A stretch of DNA of 5,627 bases, taken from SIG701 sp045539595. GTDB taxonomy: Bacteria; Bacillota; Clostridia; Oscillospirales; CAG-272. The position numbers were made by a program, and so were the translations under genes. Position 1 is the first letter of the stretch, and each line of letters opens with the position of its first letter. The notes under the pieces were generated by a model. The model was not told the origin of the DNA and searched no databases. It worked only from the letters and a program-made list of their open reading frames with translations. The DNA lies in assembly GCA_045539595.1 (NCBI GenBank), contig JAZQFQ010000044.1, positions 1-5,627 of the forward strand, in the 5' to 3' direction. This document shows, piece after piece, positions 1 to 5,490 of this stretch.

Positions 1-105
1 GATGAACTAAATAAATATATTTATTACTACAACTATGAAAGAATTTCTTTGAAACTTAAAGGAATGAGCCCGGTACAGTACCGAACTCATTCGCTTGCAA
101 TTTAA
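1..105 (+). CDS. IS3-family transposase (OrfB, rve integrase type), C-terminal 34 codons
   Basis: Reading frame 1 is open from the first base to a TAA at 103-105. It encodes a tail with YIYYYNYERISLKLKG followed by MSPVQYRTHSLAI. This is the highly conserved C-terminal signature of IS3/IS150 OrfB transposases, in which an asparagine/arginine-rich stretch (usually YYNNxRI) is followed by the KGMSPVQYR segment. The DDE catalytic domain lies upstream and is not in the window, so intactness cannot be judged. The stop codon sits 10 bp before the terminal inverted repeat, the usual arrangement. Codon use is AT-rich (AAA, TAT, ATT), unlike the neighbouring chromosomal genes. The protein would cut and join the ends of this element. 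Confidence 0.93.
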   Translation, partial: DELNKYIYYYNYERISLKLKGMSPVQYRTHSLAI

Positions 106-115
106 TATTTATTTT

Positions 116-140
116 TGTCTAAACTTTCGGGGTCACTTCA
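116..140 (+). repeat. IS right terminal inverted repeat (IRR)
   Basis: The last 25 bp of the element start TGTCTAAACTTTC and end GGGGTCACTTCA. Read inward this gives TGAAGTGACCCC, then GAAAGTTTAGACA, a form typical of IS150-group termini. The terminal CA matches the 5'-TG...CA-3' ends of the IS3 family. The left copy is outside the window. Confidence 0.8.
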
Positions 141-160
141 CTGCCGCAGGTGCTGTTTTT
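141..160 (-). terminator. Probable half of a bidirectional terminator split by the IS
   Basis: Directly next to the IS end the plus strand reads CTGCCGCAGGTGCTGTTTTT. GCAGGTGCTG followed by five T looks like the right arm and T-tract of an intrinsic terminator. The residual CTGC-C-GCAG would be the apex of the hairpin. The expected left arm (CAGCAC plus an A-tract) is missing exactly where the IS begins. A complete hairpin here, only 10 bp past the stop codon of the NagB-like gene, would have ended the minus-strand operon. This is inference; the remaining part cannot form a full terminator. Confidence 0.42.
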
Positions 161-169
161 ATTTAGGGA

Positions 170-1135
170 TTACAACTCCCAATCCTTAACGTCCTTGGTC
201 CAGCTGCCGAAGGGTCTGGCGATGGCTTCGCTTACGTAGCAAACGCCCTTGCCCAGACGCATGATGGATGCGGGGCATTCCATGGAGATCGGTCCGTACA
301 ACTCGATACGGGAGATCATTCTCTGCCAGGAATCTCCGCCCGGATTCACGAAATTGTGGATTTCGAAACGCTCACGGGCATTTACCACGTCGCGGGGGCC
401 GATGGTTGCCGCTCTGGGCGGAACCGCCCACACGTCACCGGATGCACCCATGGGGCTGAACAGGGAGTTTTCGCATACGGTCAGCGGAACCTGCGTAGTC
501 AGGCGGGAGCCCAGCTTGCAGAATTCCTCCAGCGAATCCGCCTGGAATTCCTTGGCACCGGGATCAATGAATGCGGTATGTCCCGGCCAGCCGGTAGCGG
601 AATAGATTACGTCGGCACCGCCGCCGCCCACTTCCTCGATGATGGAGGAATACACGCCGTCGCCCTTGTTTTCATTGGTGAATACGTGCCAATGATCCAC
701 GGAAGGACGCAGATCCTCCCGGATACGTCCGTAAAAGTGGGTACGGAAGGAATAGCCAAGGCCTGCGCCGTAGGTCAGGGGCGCTACATTGCCGTCCTCA
801 TCGGCCCATTCATCCATAGCGAACGCATCCACGTTACGGCAGCTTACGTTGTAGCGGTTGATCATCTCCGCCACAGCAGAATATGCGCCGGGCCACTGAT
901 TGGGGAAAATCATGGTCAGATGCTGATCCAGCACGTCGCTGAGGTAGATGCGGTGGAAAATATCCTGCACCAGAAGGAGGGTGGGGTCGATCACGATGCG
1001 AACGCTGTATCCGTTTTCGTTCGTGTACTCCATATCCTCGCGCTTGATGTTGCGCACGCGGTCCAGCATCTCAATGTCTCTCGAGGGCAGCCAGGGAGCC
1101 GGTTGGAAATTGAACTCGTAATTATTCTTTGCCAT
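170..1135 (-). CDS. NagB-like protein (glucosamine-6-phosphate isomerase/deaminase superfamily), divergent
   Basis: This 321-residue cytoplasmic protein has the NagB/RpiA-type Rossmann-like fold. FAMDEW (105-110) matches the FNMDEY motif of NagB, with the general-base Asp at 108. TGWPGHTAFIDPG (181-193) aligns with GNDGHIAFNEP and keeps the catalytic His (186), while QVPLTV (215-220) matches the following conserved strand. Classical NagB deaminates and isomerises glucosamine-6-phosphate to fructose-6-phosphate. Two departures are visible: the Asp of GNDGH is Pro184 and its Glu is Asp191, and the phosphate-binding GLPTGGTP loop is replaced around FPNQWPGAY (77-85). The protein is also longer than the usual 240-270 residues, mainly at the N-terminus. 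The ATG at 1135 is chosen because GGAGGAAG lies 6 bases upstream; an upstream in-frame ATG at 1261 would run into the preceding gene. It is the last gene of the operon. The fold is confident; the substrate is not. Confidence 0.85.
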   Translation of the reverse strand: MAKNNYEFNFQPAPWLPSRDIEMLDRVRNIKREDMEYTNENGYSVRIVIDPTLLLVQDIFHRIYLSDVLDQHLTMIFPNQWPGAYSAVAEMINRYNVSCRNVDAFAMDEWADEDGNVAPLTYGAGLGYSFRTHFYGRIREDLRPSVDHWHVFTNENKGDGVYSSIIEEVGGGGADVIYSATGWPGHTAFIDPGAKEFQADSLEEFCKLGSRLTTQVPLTVCENSLFSPMGASGDVWAVPPRAATIGPRDVVNARERFEIHNFVNPGGDSWQRMISRIELYGPISMECPASIMRLGKGVCYVSEAIARPFGSWTKDVKDWEL

Positions 1136-1158
1136 TATGTCTTCCTCCAATAATAAAT

Positions 1159-3165
1159 TTATGCAATTGTATAATACAGGATCTGTCCCAGTCTCTCGTC
1201 GCTTCCGATGGCCAGACGCTTGCCGTCGGGGCTGATGGCGCACGAGGAGAGGATGGAGCAATGGTAGGCTCCGTCATCGGAGGGGGCGGCGTAGGACACA
1301 TGTCCCAGCCAACGAAGCCCCTCGGTTTCATCGTAGGAGAATACCATGCCCATGTCGTCATCGTGTCCGCCTACACCGTAGACCTTTTTGCCATCCGGTG
1401 TGGCACAGAGACAGCGGATCGGACCATTGTACACGGCGGTGCCAAGACCGAAGACCTTGTCGCCGTCACAAACCGCCAGCATGCCGTCCTTCGTACCGAC
1501 AACCTTCTTATCGCCCATGTTCACGCAGGCGGAAGGTACTGCCAGATACTGTCTGCCGGGATAGTAAGGCAGGCCTTTGATCTCAGGCAGGGTCTCCTTC
1601 GCCATCAATTTCTCATAAAGGGCCACATTCTGCTCTTTTTCGACAAGCTCGGTGATCTCGCCGTTGACCGTGCGGAACACGTACTCTTTTTCGTTTCCGC
1701 ATACACCCACCAGGGTGACATCATCTTCCCAAGCAAGGGCCTTGATGCAGGAATCCTCCACATGATCCGGTGCCAGCGCACGCCACAGACGGCTGGGCTT
1801 GCAGGCCAGGGGATAGCCTACGTTCCAGGGATTCTTCTCGCCGAATTCCTCCTGCTCGAAGAACATATCCGCCATCTTCTCATAGCGCTCGGAATTGGGG
1901 TTCACATAATACTCATCAACGAGCAGCTCATCCCCGAAATTGTACATATCGCCCCGGAACTTTTTCAGATCCACCGCGGTGATGTCCGGGCCGTCGGCCG
2001 CATGGTTGGAGCCGGTTATGTACATGATATCGTCTTTGCTGATGCGCAATTCGCTGGTCCAGCATCCGGAACGATCCTTGGTACCGCAGATGCCCATCCA
2101 CTCCGGCTTGCCGCCGCGGGTGATGTCCCAACGGAACAAGGAGGAAGGCAGTCCCTTTTCGCGGATGCCGCTGCTGCAGTTGCGGCCGAATACCACGTAC
2201 CACAGAACGCCTTCGTTATCGAACTCCAGGGCGATGGCGCCGTTGCGAGTCTCACCGTTGACGTATTTGTCAAAGCCGGGCATGTAATCGCCCATATCCT
2301 CAAAGGTATCCGTATCGCTGTCATAGGCAACGATGTTGCGGCCGTAGTAGGCCAGCATATACATACGGCCGTCCGGGCCGATGGAGCCGTTGGAGAGGCA
2401 CTTGAAGTCGCCGCCCGTATATTCGGGATAGGTGCGGGTGGGGAGGCGGTAGTTCAGATCCCGCACCTGCAGGGTATCCGTGTCGATCTTATACATATAA
2501 CCGGAGCGGGTAGCGCCCAGAATATCGCCGTTTTTATCCACCAGCAGACGCCATGCGAAACACTCCGCCGTCTGGCCGAAATCCGTCAGTTTGTGGGCAT
2601 CCAGATCGTAACGGTAGGTGTGACCGCGGAACATGCCCGTGAAGAACAGCGCGTTGTGCTTGGCATCGTAAGCCGCGCCGTAGATGGACTCGTGAGGCAC
2701 GGGAATACCCAGATTCTCCGCCTTGCCCGTTTTCGGATCGTAGATGACGATATTGGATCCCGCATATCCCTCCCAGATGTGATGGTAGTACTGGAACGGC
2801 ATCCAGCTGGGATGGAGGGGGCTCTTGTCGGTGGTATGGGTGGTCATGATCAGCCGGCCGTCGTTCATCTCGTAGATGGACGTATGGAACTTGCTGGCAC
2901 GGATGGCCTTATCGGAGGGCATGATCACATCCTCCGCCTTGAAGCATTCGATGGCCTGATTGGTCTCAAAATCGTACCGGTACAGGCGAACGTAGCCGGC
3001 GGTGGTCAGCTCCGTAGCCAGAGCGAAGTACAGCGTGCCATCGCTGGTTACGCGGGCATCCCAAATGGCATTATGGATGCTGTCCAGCGGGAACACGTAC
3101 TGCTTGACACCTGTCTGCGACATGACTTTGTAGTCCGCCGGTGTCGACAACAAAAATTCTTTCAT
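1159..3165 (-). CDS. Large cytoplasmic beta-propeller protein of unknown function
   Basis: I do not recognise a named family for this 668-residue protein. It is built of repeated beta-blade units of about 45 residues in which a YDxxTG-type turn is followed by a short strand: YDFETNQ (64), YDPKTGKAENLG (142), YDLDAHKLTDFG (186), IDTDTLQ (227), YDSDTDTFEDMG (281), WDITRGG (346) and YDETEG (611). SPDGKRLAIGSD (645-656) and TPDGKKVYGVGG (589-600) are WD40/YVTN-like blade strands. Residues 400-540 are less regular and may be an insert or linker between two propellers. Histidines at 94, 110, 128, 129, 158, 182 and 388 occur at similar places in successive blades and could line a central pocket. There is no signal peptide or membrane segment, unlike many secreted propeller lyases. 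The ATG at 3165 has a modest AAAGGGA site 9 bases upstream. Its place between NagA- and NagB-like genes suggests a role in the same sugar pathway, as an enzyme, epimerase/lyase or sensor. Confidence 0.87.
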   Translation of the reverse strand: MKEFLLSTPADYKVMSQTGVKQYVFPLDSIHNAIWDARVTSDGTLYFALATELTTAGYVRLYRYDFETNQAIECFKAEDVIMPSDKAIRASKFHTSIYEMNDGRLIMTTHTTDKSPLHPSWMPFQYYHHIWEGYAGSNIVIYDPKTGKAENLGIPVPHESIYGAAYDAKHNALFFTGMFRGHTYRYDLDAHKLTDFGQTAECFAWRLLVDKNGDILGATRSGYMYKIDTDTLQVRDLNYRLPTRTYPEYTGGDFKCLSNGSIGPDGRMYMLAYYGRNIVAYDSDTDTFEDMGDYMPGFDKYVNGETRNGAIALEFDNEGVLWYVVFGRNCSSGIREKGLPSSLFRWDITRGGKPEWMGICGTKDRSGCWTSELRISKDDIMYITGSNHAADGPDITAVDLKKFRGDMYNFGDELLVDEYYVNPNSERYEKMADMFFEQEEFGEKNPWNVGYPLACKPSRLWRALAPDHVEDSCIKALAWEDDVTLVGVCGNEKEYVFRTVNGEITELVEKEQNVALYEKLMAKETLPEIKGLPYYPGRQYLAVPSACVNMGDKKVVGTKDGMLAVCDGDKVFGLGTAVYNGPIRCLCATPDGKKVYGVGGHDDDMGMVFSYDETEGLRWLGHVSYAAPSDDGAYHCSILSSCAISPDGKRLAIGSDERLGQILYYTIA

Positions 3166-3207
3166 GGTCGATTATCCCTTTCTATGTAGTTATAATACTT
3201 CAAACAA

Positions 3208-4371
3208 TCAAGGATTCACGGCGACGGTATCGCCTTCCAGGATCACCTGCTTTACATGGACCGCGTCGTCGATCAGGATCAGATTGGCCGTCTTGCCAAC
3301 CTCCAAACTGCCCACCCGATCCTCGATGCCCAGCATGCGGGCGGGATTCAGTGACGCGAAGCGGATAGCGTGGCAAAGACCGTAGCCGGTGTGCTTCATC
3401 AGATTGCGGCAAGCGTTATCCAGCGTCAGATGACTGCCCGCCAGATGGCCCTCGTAGTCATAATTCAGATCCGGGCCGTAGGCGATGCCCTCGGCTTCGT
3501 TGTTGGTGAAATCCCCCAGAAGAGGCATAGCGTCGGAAATCAGGATAATCCGCTCCACGCCCTTGGTGCGCACCACCATCTTCAGCATATCCGGAGTCAC
3601 ATGGATGCCGTTTTCATCACAAATCAACTCCGCGTAGATATCCGGATCGTACAGCGTGAATTCGTCACAGCCCGCGCCGATGGTCCCCTGGGCCTTGCCG
3701 GGCGCCTTGCCGGAATCTCCGTGATGGGTCTGCACCTTGACACCGTACTTTTTCACACGCCGGCAATCCGCCGCCGTGGCGTGGGAGTGTCCCATGGCAA
3801 AAATGGCCTGGGGATCCCTTTCGCGGACATCCGCCATAAATCCTTCAATGCCCTCCCGGGCGGGATCGATGGCCCAGACGCGAGCCAGATCGCACACTTC
3901 CTCCAGAAGCGGAGCGTATTCTTCCTCGCGGATCTCGCCGCCCCACAAAATGTACTTCTGATTACTGCCCTGCCCGTTCATGTACGGCCCTTCCATATAC
4001 AGACCGTCCAGAATACGGCCGACGCCGGACTTGGATGCTTCCCGCACCCGGCGGGCCCCCGCCACCATCTGTTCCAGATTCAGATTGCAGTAAAAGGCAG
4101 GCAAAACCGTGGTTTCGCCGTGGCGGACGAAATGCTCCGCGCACTTCGTGGGTTCATCACAAAACAGATGCTCCGTGGAGCCGTGGGTATGGATATCGAT
4201 GAGTCCGGGGGCTGTGTACAGACCGCCCGCATCGATCACATCCGCACCGTCCGGGATGACCACCGCATCCGCCTCTCCCACCTGCGTGATCCGATCGCCT
4301 TCCCATGTGATGGCACCGTTCCAGACAATGCCGTCTTCCAGGATCAGTTTTGTATTGATAATTGCTTTCAC
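3208..4371 (-). CDS. NagA-like amidohydrolase (N-acetylglucosamine-6-phosphate deacetylase family)
   Basis: This 387-residue protein, the usual size for NagA, should remove an acetyl group from an N-acetylated amino-sugar phosphate in the cytoplasm. Visible amidohydrolase signatures, in order, are APGLIDIHTHG (54-64), the metal-ligand Glu in MEGP (E127), GHSHA (194-198), THHGD (215-219), GIHVTP (255-260), ISDAM with the catalytic Asp at 280, AGSHLTLDNA (311-320) and the C-terminal NPARMLGIEDRVGSLEVGK (342-360), which completes the beta-sandwich. All metal and acid/base residues are present. The THLxNAM motif of classical NagA is replaced by THHGDSG, so the Asn-Ala pair that contacts the substrate phosphate is lost; Lys222 in KAPG may stand where classical NagA has an Arg. 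GTG at 4371 is the start because AGGAGG lies 9 bases upstream; in-frame ATGs at 4440 and 4392 lie upstream of that site. First gene of the three-gene operon. Confidence 0.9.
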   Translation of the reverse strand: MKAIINTKLILEDGIVWNGAITWEGDRITQVGEADAVVIPDGADVIDAGGLYTAPGLIDIHTHGSTEHLFCDEPTKCAEHFVRHGETTVLPAFYCNLNLEQMVAGARRVREASKSGVGRILDGLYMEGPYMNGQGSNQKYILWGGEIREEEYAPLLEEVCDLARVWAIDPAREGIEGFMADVRERDPQAIFAMGHSHATAADCRRVKKYGVKVQTHHGDSGKAPGKAQGTIGAGCDEFTLYDPDIYAELICDENGIHVTPDMLKMVVRTKGVERIILISDAMPLLGDFTNNEAEGIAYGPDLNYDYEGHLAGSHLTLDNACRNLMKHTGYGLCHAIRFASLNPARMLGIEDRVGSLEVGKTANLILIDDAVHVKQVILEGDTVAVNP

Positions 4372-4380
4372 GGAAATGGT

Positions 4381-4386
4381 CCTCCT
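4381..4386 (-). promoter_or_regulatory. Ribosome binding site that sets the GTG start of the NagA-like gene
   Basis: On the minus strand ACAGGAGGACC precedes the GTG at 4371, with a 9-base spacer. The upstream ATG at 4392 lies before this site, and neither it nor the one at 4440 has a comparable site. The protein also starts aligning with NagA (KAIINTKLIL) right after the GTG. Confidence 0.85.
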
Positions 4387-4401
4387 GTTCATAAAAGTCG
4401 G

Positions 4402-4432
4402 GACACAAAATGTCGATTGTCTATTGACATCG
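4402..4432. promoter_or_regulatory. GACA/TGTC dyad cluster over the regulator -35 box, possible operator
   Basis: GACA (4402-4405), TGTC (4411-4414), TGTC (4418-4421) and GACA (4426-4429) form two adjacent small inverted repeats. The second sits inside an imperfect palindrome CGATTGTCTATTGACATCG (4414-4432). It covers the TTGACA -35 box of the regulator promoter and would also lie in the leader of the opposing operon mRNA, where it could form a small hairpin. Binding here would most simply repress the regulator gene. Confidence 0.33.
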
Positions 4433-4451
4433 GTATACAAGGGGGTATAAT
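4424..4451 (+). promoter_or_regulatory. Predicted consensus sigma-A promoter of the AraC-family regulator gene
   Basis: A perfect TTGACA (4424-4429) and a perfect TATAAT (4446-4451) are separated by 16 bp on the plus strand. Transcription would start near 4458 and give a leader of about 83 nt before the ATG at 4541. Its -10 box overlaps by two bases the -10 box of the opposing operon promoter, and the two point across each other. Confidence 0.68.
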
Positions 4452-4477
4452 TATATTATAAACGTATTTTTTTACAA
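4450..4477 (-). promoter_or_regulatory. Predicted sigma-A promoter of the nagA-like/propeller/nagB-like operon
   Basis: On the minus strand a TTGTAA -35 box (4477-4472) and a TATAAT -10 box (4455-4450) are separated by 16 bp. A start site near 4443 would give a leader of about 70 nt. The -35 match is imperfect (4 of 6 to TTGACA), which suits a promoter that needs an activator. A second TATAAT, 5 bp upstream of the chosen one, has no well-spaced -35. Confidence 0.6.
4455..4465 (+). repeat. ATTATAAACGT motif, copy 1 (second copy at 5454-5464)
   Basis: The 11-mer ATTATAAACGT, followed by a T-run, occurs here over the overlapping promoters and again at 5454-5464, about 26 bp before the exported-protein start. 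Both copies have the same orientation. It could be a shared regulator site or simply a shared promoter-like sequence. Confidence 0.4.
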
Positions 4478-4499
4478 TAAAATGCTATATTCGTTACAA
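4472..4499 (-). promoter_or_regulatory. Candidate AraC-type operator: TTGTAA direct repeat with 22-bp period
   Basis: On the minus strand TTGTAA occurs at 4499-4494 and again at 4477-4472, exactly 22 bp apart. The proximal copy coincides with the -35 box of the catabolic operon. Two direct half-sites on one helix face, the nearer touching -35, is the known layout for AraC-family activators such as AraC at araI. Similarity beyond the hexamer is limited and the region is AT-rich, so chance is possible. Confidence 0.38.
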
Positions 4500-4540
4500 A
4501 ACATACGATTTCAGTCATATAACACAAGGAGGCATTCTCT

Positions 4541-5392
4541 ATGGAGTTCAAACCCTTCCATGTGTATTCCCTTCTGTCCGTGCGCAGCCTCTACACCGTA
4601 CATCACATGAACTTTTCCAGTGGCTTCTCCTTTGCGGGCGAGCGGCACGATTTCTGGGAATTCAATTACATTCTTGACGGCAGTGCGGGTGCTACCTCCA
4701 ACGACAATGTGTACATCTGCCACGCCGGAGACGCGTTTCTTCACGCGCCCAATCAGTACCACACCCTGTGGGTGAACGAAAACGATGCCTGCGAAATCTT
4801 CACCATCACCTTCGACGGCACGGGGCTGGAACACAAATTGTCCCCGGGGCAATATCAGCTGACGGAGGAGGAAAAGCATCACGTGGAAGGCATCCTGTCG
4901 AAGTTGGATCGGCTTTTTGAGAACTACAACACCATCGATTTCGTCCAGTTGGCCGGTACATCCTCTCCCAACAACGCCGGCTATCAAATGATCAAAAATT
5001 ATCTGGAACTGCTGTGCCTGTCGCTGATCCAGCGGGGGCATGATCTGCACGGCACCCCCCTGTCCGATGCGGATTCCCTTTGTTATGCCAAGATCACATC
5101 GTTTCTGCGGGACAATATCGAGGAAAAACTGACCCTGGACGATATCTGCCGGGGCGTATACGAATCCCCTGCCAAGGTCAAGGAGGTGTTCCGCCGCTTC
5201 ACCAACGGGGGCGTCATGCATTATTTCCACCAGATGCGATGCGAGCACATCATGCGCCTGATCTCCGAAGGACACAGCATCAAAAGCATCGCGGAAACCA
5301 TGCACTTCTCCTCTCCCTACTACCTGTCCTACTTCTTCAAACGGGAAACGGGCATCCCCCCCGCCGAATACAAAAAACGCCAGCGAAGATAA
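4541..5392 (+). CDS. AraC-family transcriptional regulator with N-terminal cupin sensor domain
   Basis: This 283-residue protein is a full-length one-component regulator. The N-terminal half is a cupin-type ligand-binding domain: RHDFWEFNYILDG (35-47) and HAGDAFLHAPNQYHTLWV (61-78) are the standard AraC cupin strands. A helical linker follows (about 108-195). The C-terminal DNA-binding domain has a first helix-turn-helix at about 197-222 (KLTLDDICRGVYESPAKVKE) and a second at about 246-270 (SIKSIAETMHFSSPYYLSYF), closing with the family signature FKRETGIPPAEYKK. The ATG has AAGGAGG (4526-4532) with an 8-base spacer. The gene diverges from the amino-sugar operon across 169 bp. From family knowledge it most likely senses a sugar or sugar phosphate of that pathway and activates the operon, possibly also the exported-protein gene behind it. 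Ligand and binding sites are inferred. No clear intrinsic terminator follows it. Confidence 0.94.
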   Translation: MEFKPFHVYSLLSVRSLYTVHHMNFSSGFSFAGERHDFWEFNYILDGSAGATSNDNVYICHAGDAFLHAPNQYHTLWVNENDACEIFTITFDGTGLEHKLSPGQYQLTEEEKHHVEGILSKLDRLFENYNTIDFVQLAGTSSPNNAGYQMIKNYLELLCLSLIQRGHDLHGTPLSDADSLCYAKITSFLRDNIEEKLTLDDICRGVYESPAKVKEVFRRFTNGGVMHYFHQMRCEHIMRLISEGHSIKSIAETMHFSSPYYLSYFFKRETGIPPAEYKKRQRR

Positions 5393-5490
5393 CGCCGTTT
5401 CACCTCCGGGAACATTTTTCCGCCAAGAACGTCTTATGATGTAGTAATCCTGCATTATAAACGTTTTTAGATATAGGGGGAATGACATCT
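5393..5490 (+). other. Intergenic region before the exported-protein gene; weak promoter candidate
   Basis: No convincing terminator hairpin is seen after the regulator stop. TATAAA (5456-5461), with a poor -35 (TTATGA, 5434-5439, 16-bp spacer), is a possible weak promoter. The segment also carries ATTATAAACGT (5454-5464), which is repeated in the divergent control region. The downstream gene may be read from this promoter, by read-through from the regulator, or both. Confidence 0.35.
5454..5464 (+). repeat. ATTATAAACGT motif, copy 2
   Basis: This is an exact 11-bp match to 4455-4465, also followed by a T-run. It overlaps the weak -10 candidate upstream of the exported-protein gene. Confidence 0.4.

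Larger units (their letters stand above)
1..140 (+). mobile_element. Right end of an IS3-family (IS150-like) insertion sequence, cut by the window start
   Basis: Only the right end is present: the transposase C-terminus, about 10 bp of spacer and a terminal inverted repeat ending in CA at 139-140. The terminal sequence resembles IS150-group ends as I remember them, whose outer end reads TGAAGTGACCCC when viewed inward. The element is AT-rich while the genes to its right are clearly GC-richer, which fits recent arrival. Bases 141-143 or 141-144 (CTG or CTGC) would be the target duplication; the matching copy at the left end lies outside the window, so this cannot be tested here. Confidence 0.88.

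Noticed and set aside
1135..1261. N-terminal extension of the NagB-like gene to an ATG at 1261
   Set aside because: The extra 42 residues would overlap the end of the propeller gene and look like out-of-frame translation. GGAGGAAG, 6 bases before the ATG at 1135, fixes the start.
1129..3189. A 686-codon open frame on the plus strand, opposite the propeller gene
   Set aside because: It mirrors the propeller gene almost exactly, has no ribosome binding site and gives a protein rich in H, V, G and I with no recognisable domain. It is the usual antisense shadow of a GC-rich gene with strong codon bias; the minus-strand frame has blade motifs and a start in operon context.
3166..3207. An internal promoter between the NagA-like and propeller genes
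   Set aside because: A TATTATAA-like -10 sequence is present on the minus strand but no -35 box stands at a suitable distance; the 42-bp gap fits simple operon read-through.
4372..4440. N-terminal extension of the NagA-like gene to an ATG at 4440 or 4392
   Set aside because: AGGAGG at 4386-4381 lies downstream of both ATGs and is properly spaced only for the GTG at 4371; the extension also would cover the predicted promoter leader.
3370..4461. A 363-codon plus-strand open frame opposite the NagA-like gene
   Set aside because: It is an antisense shadow. The minus strand carries the full set of amidohydrolase motifs, and this frame would run through the divergent promoter region.
4372..4540. 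A riboswitch or glmS-type ribozyme in the divergent leader regions
   Set aside because: The leaders are short (about 70 and 83 nt), AT-rich and show only a small hairpin; no conserved riboswitch core or ribozyme structure can be recognised.
5393..5450. An intrinsic terminator after the AraC-family gene
   Set aside because: There is a short T-run (5415-5419) but no stable GC stem directly before it, so a terminator cannot be supported.
4511..5488. A 325-codon minus-strand open frame opposite the AraC-family gene
   Set aside because: The plus strand encodes an unmistakable AraC protein with a strong ribosome binding site; the antisense frame shows no family motif.
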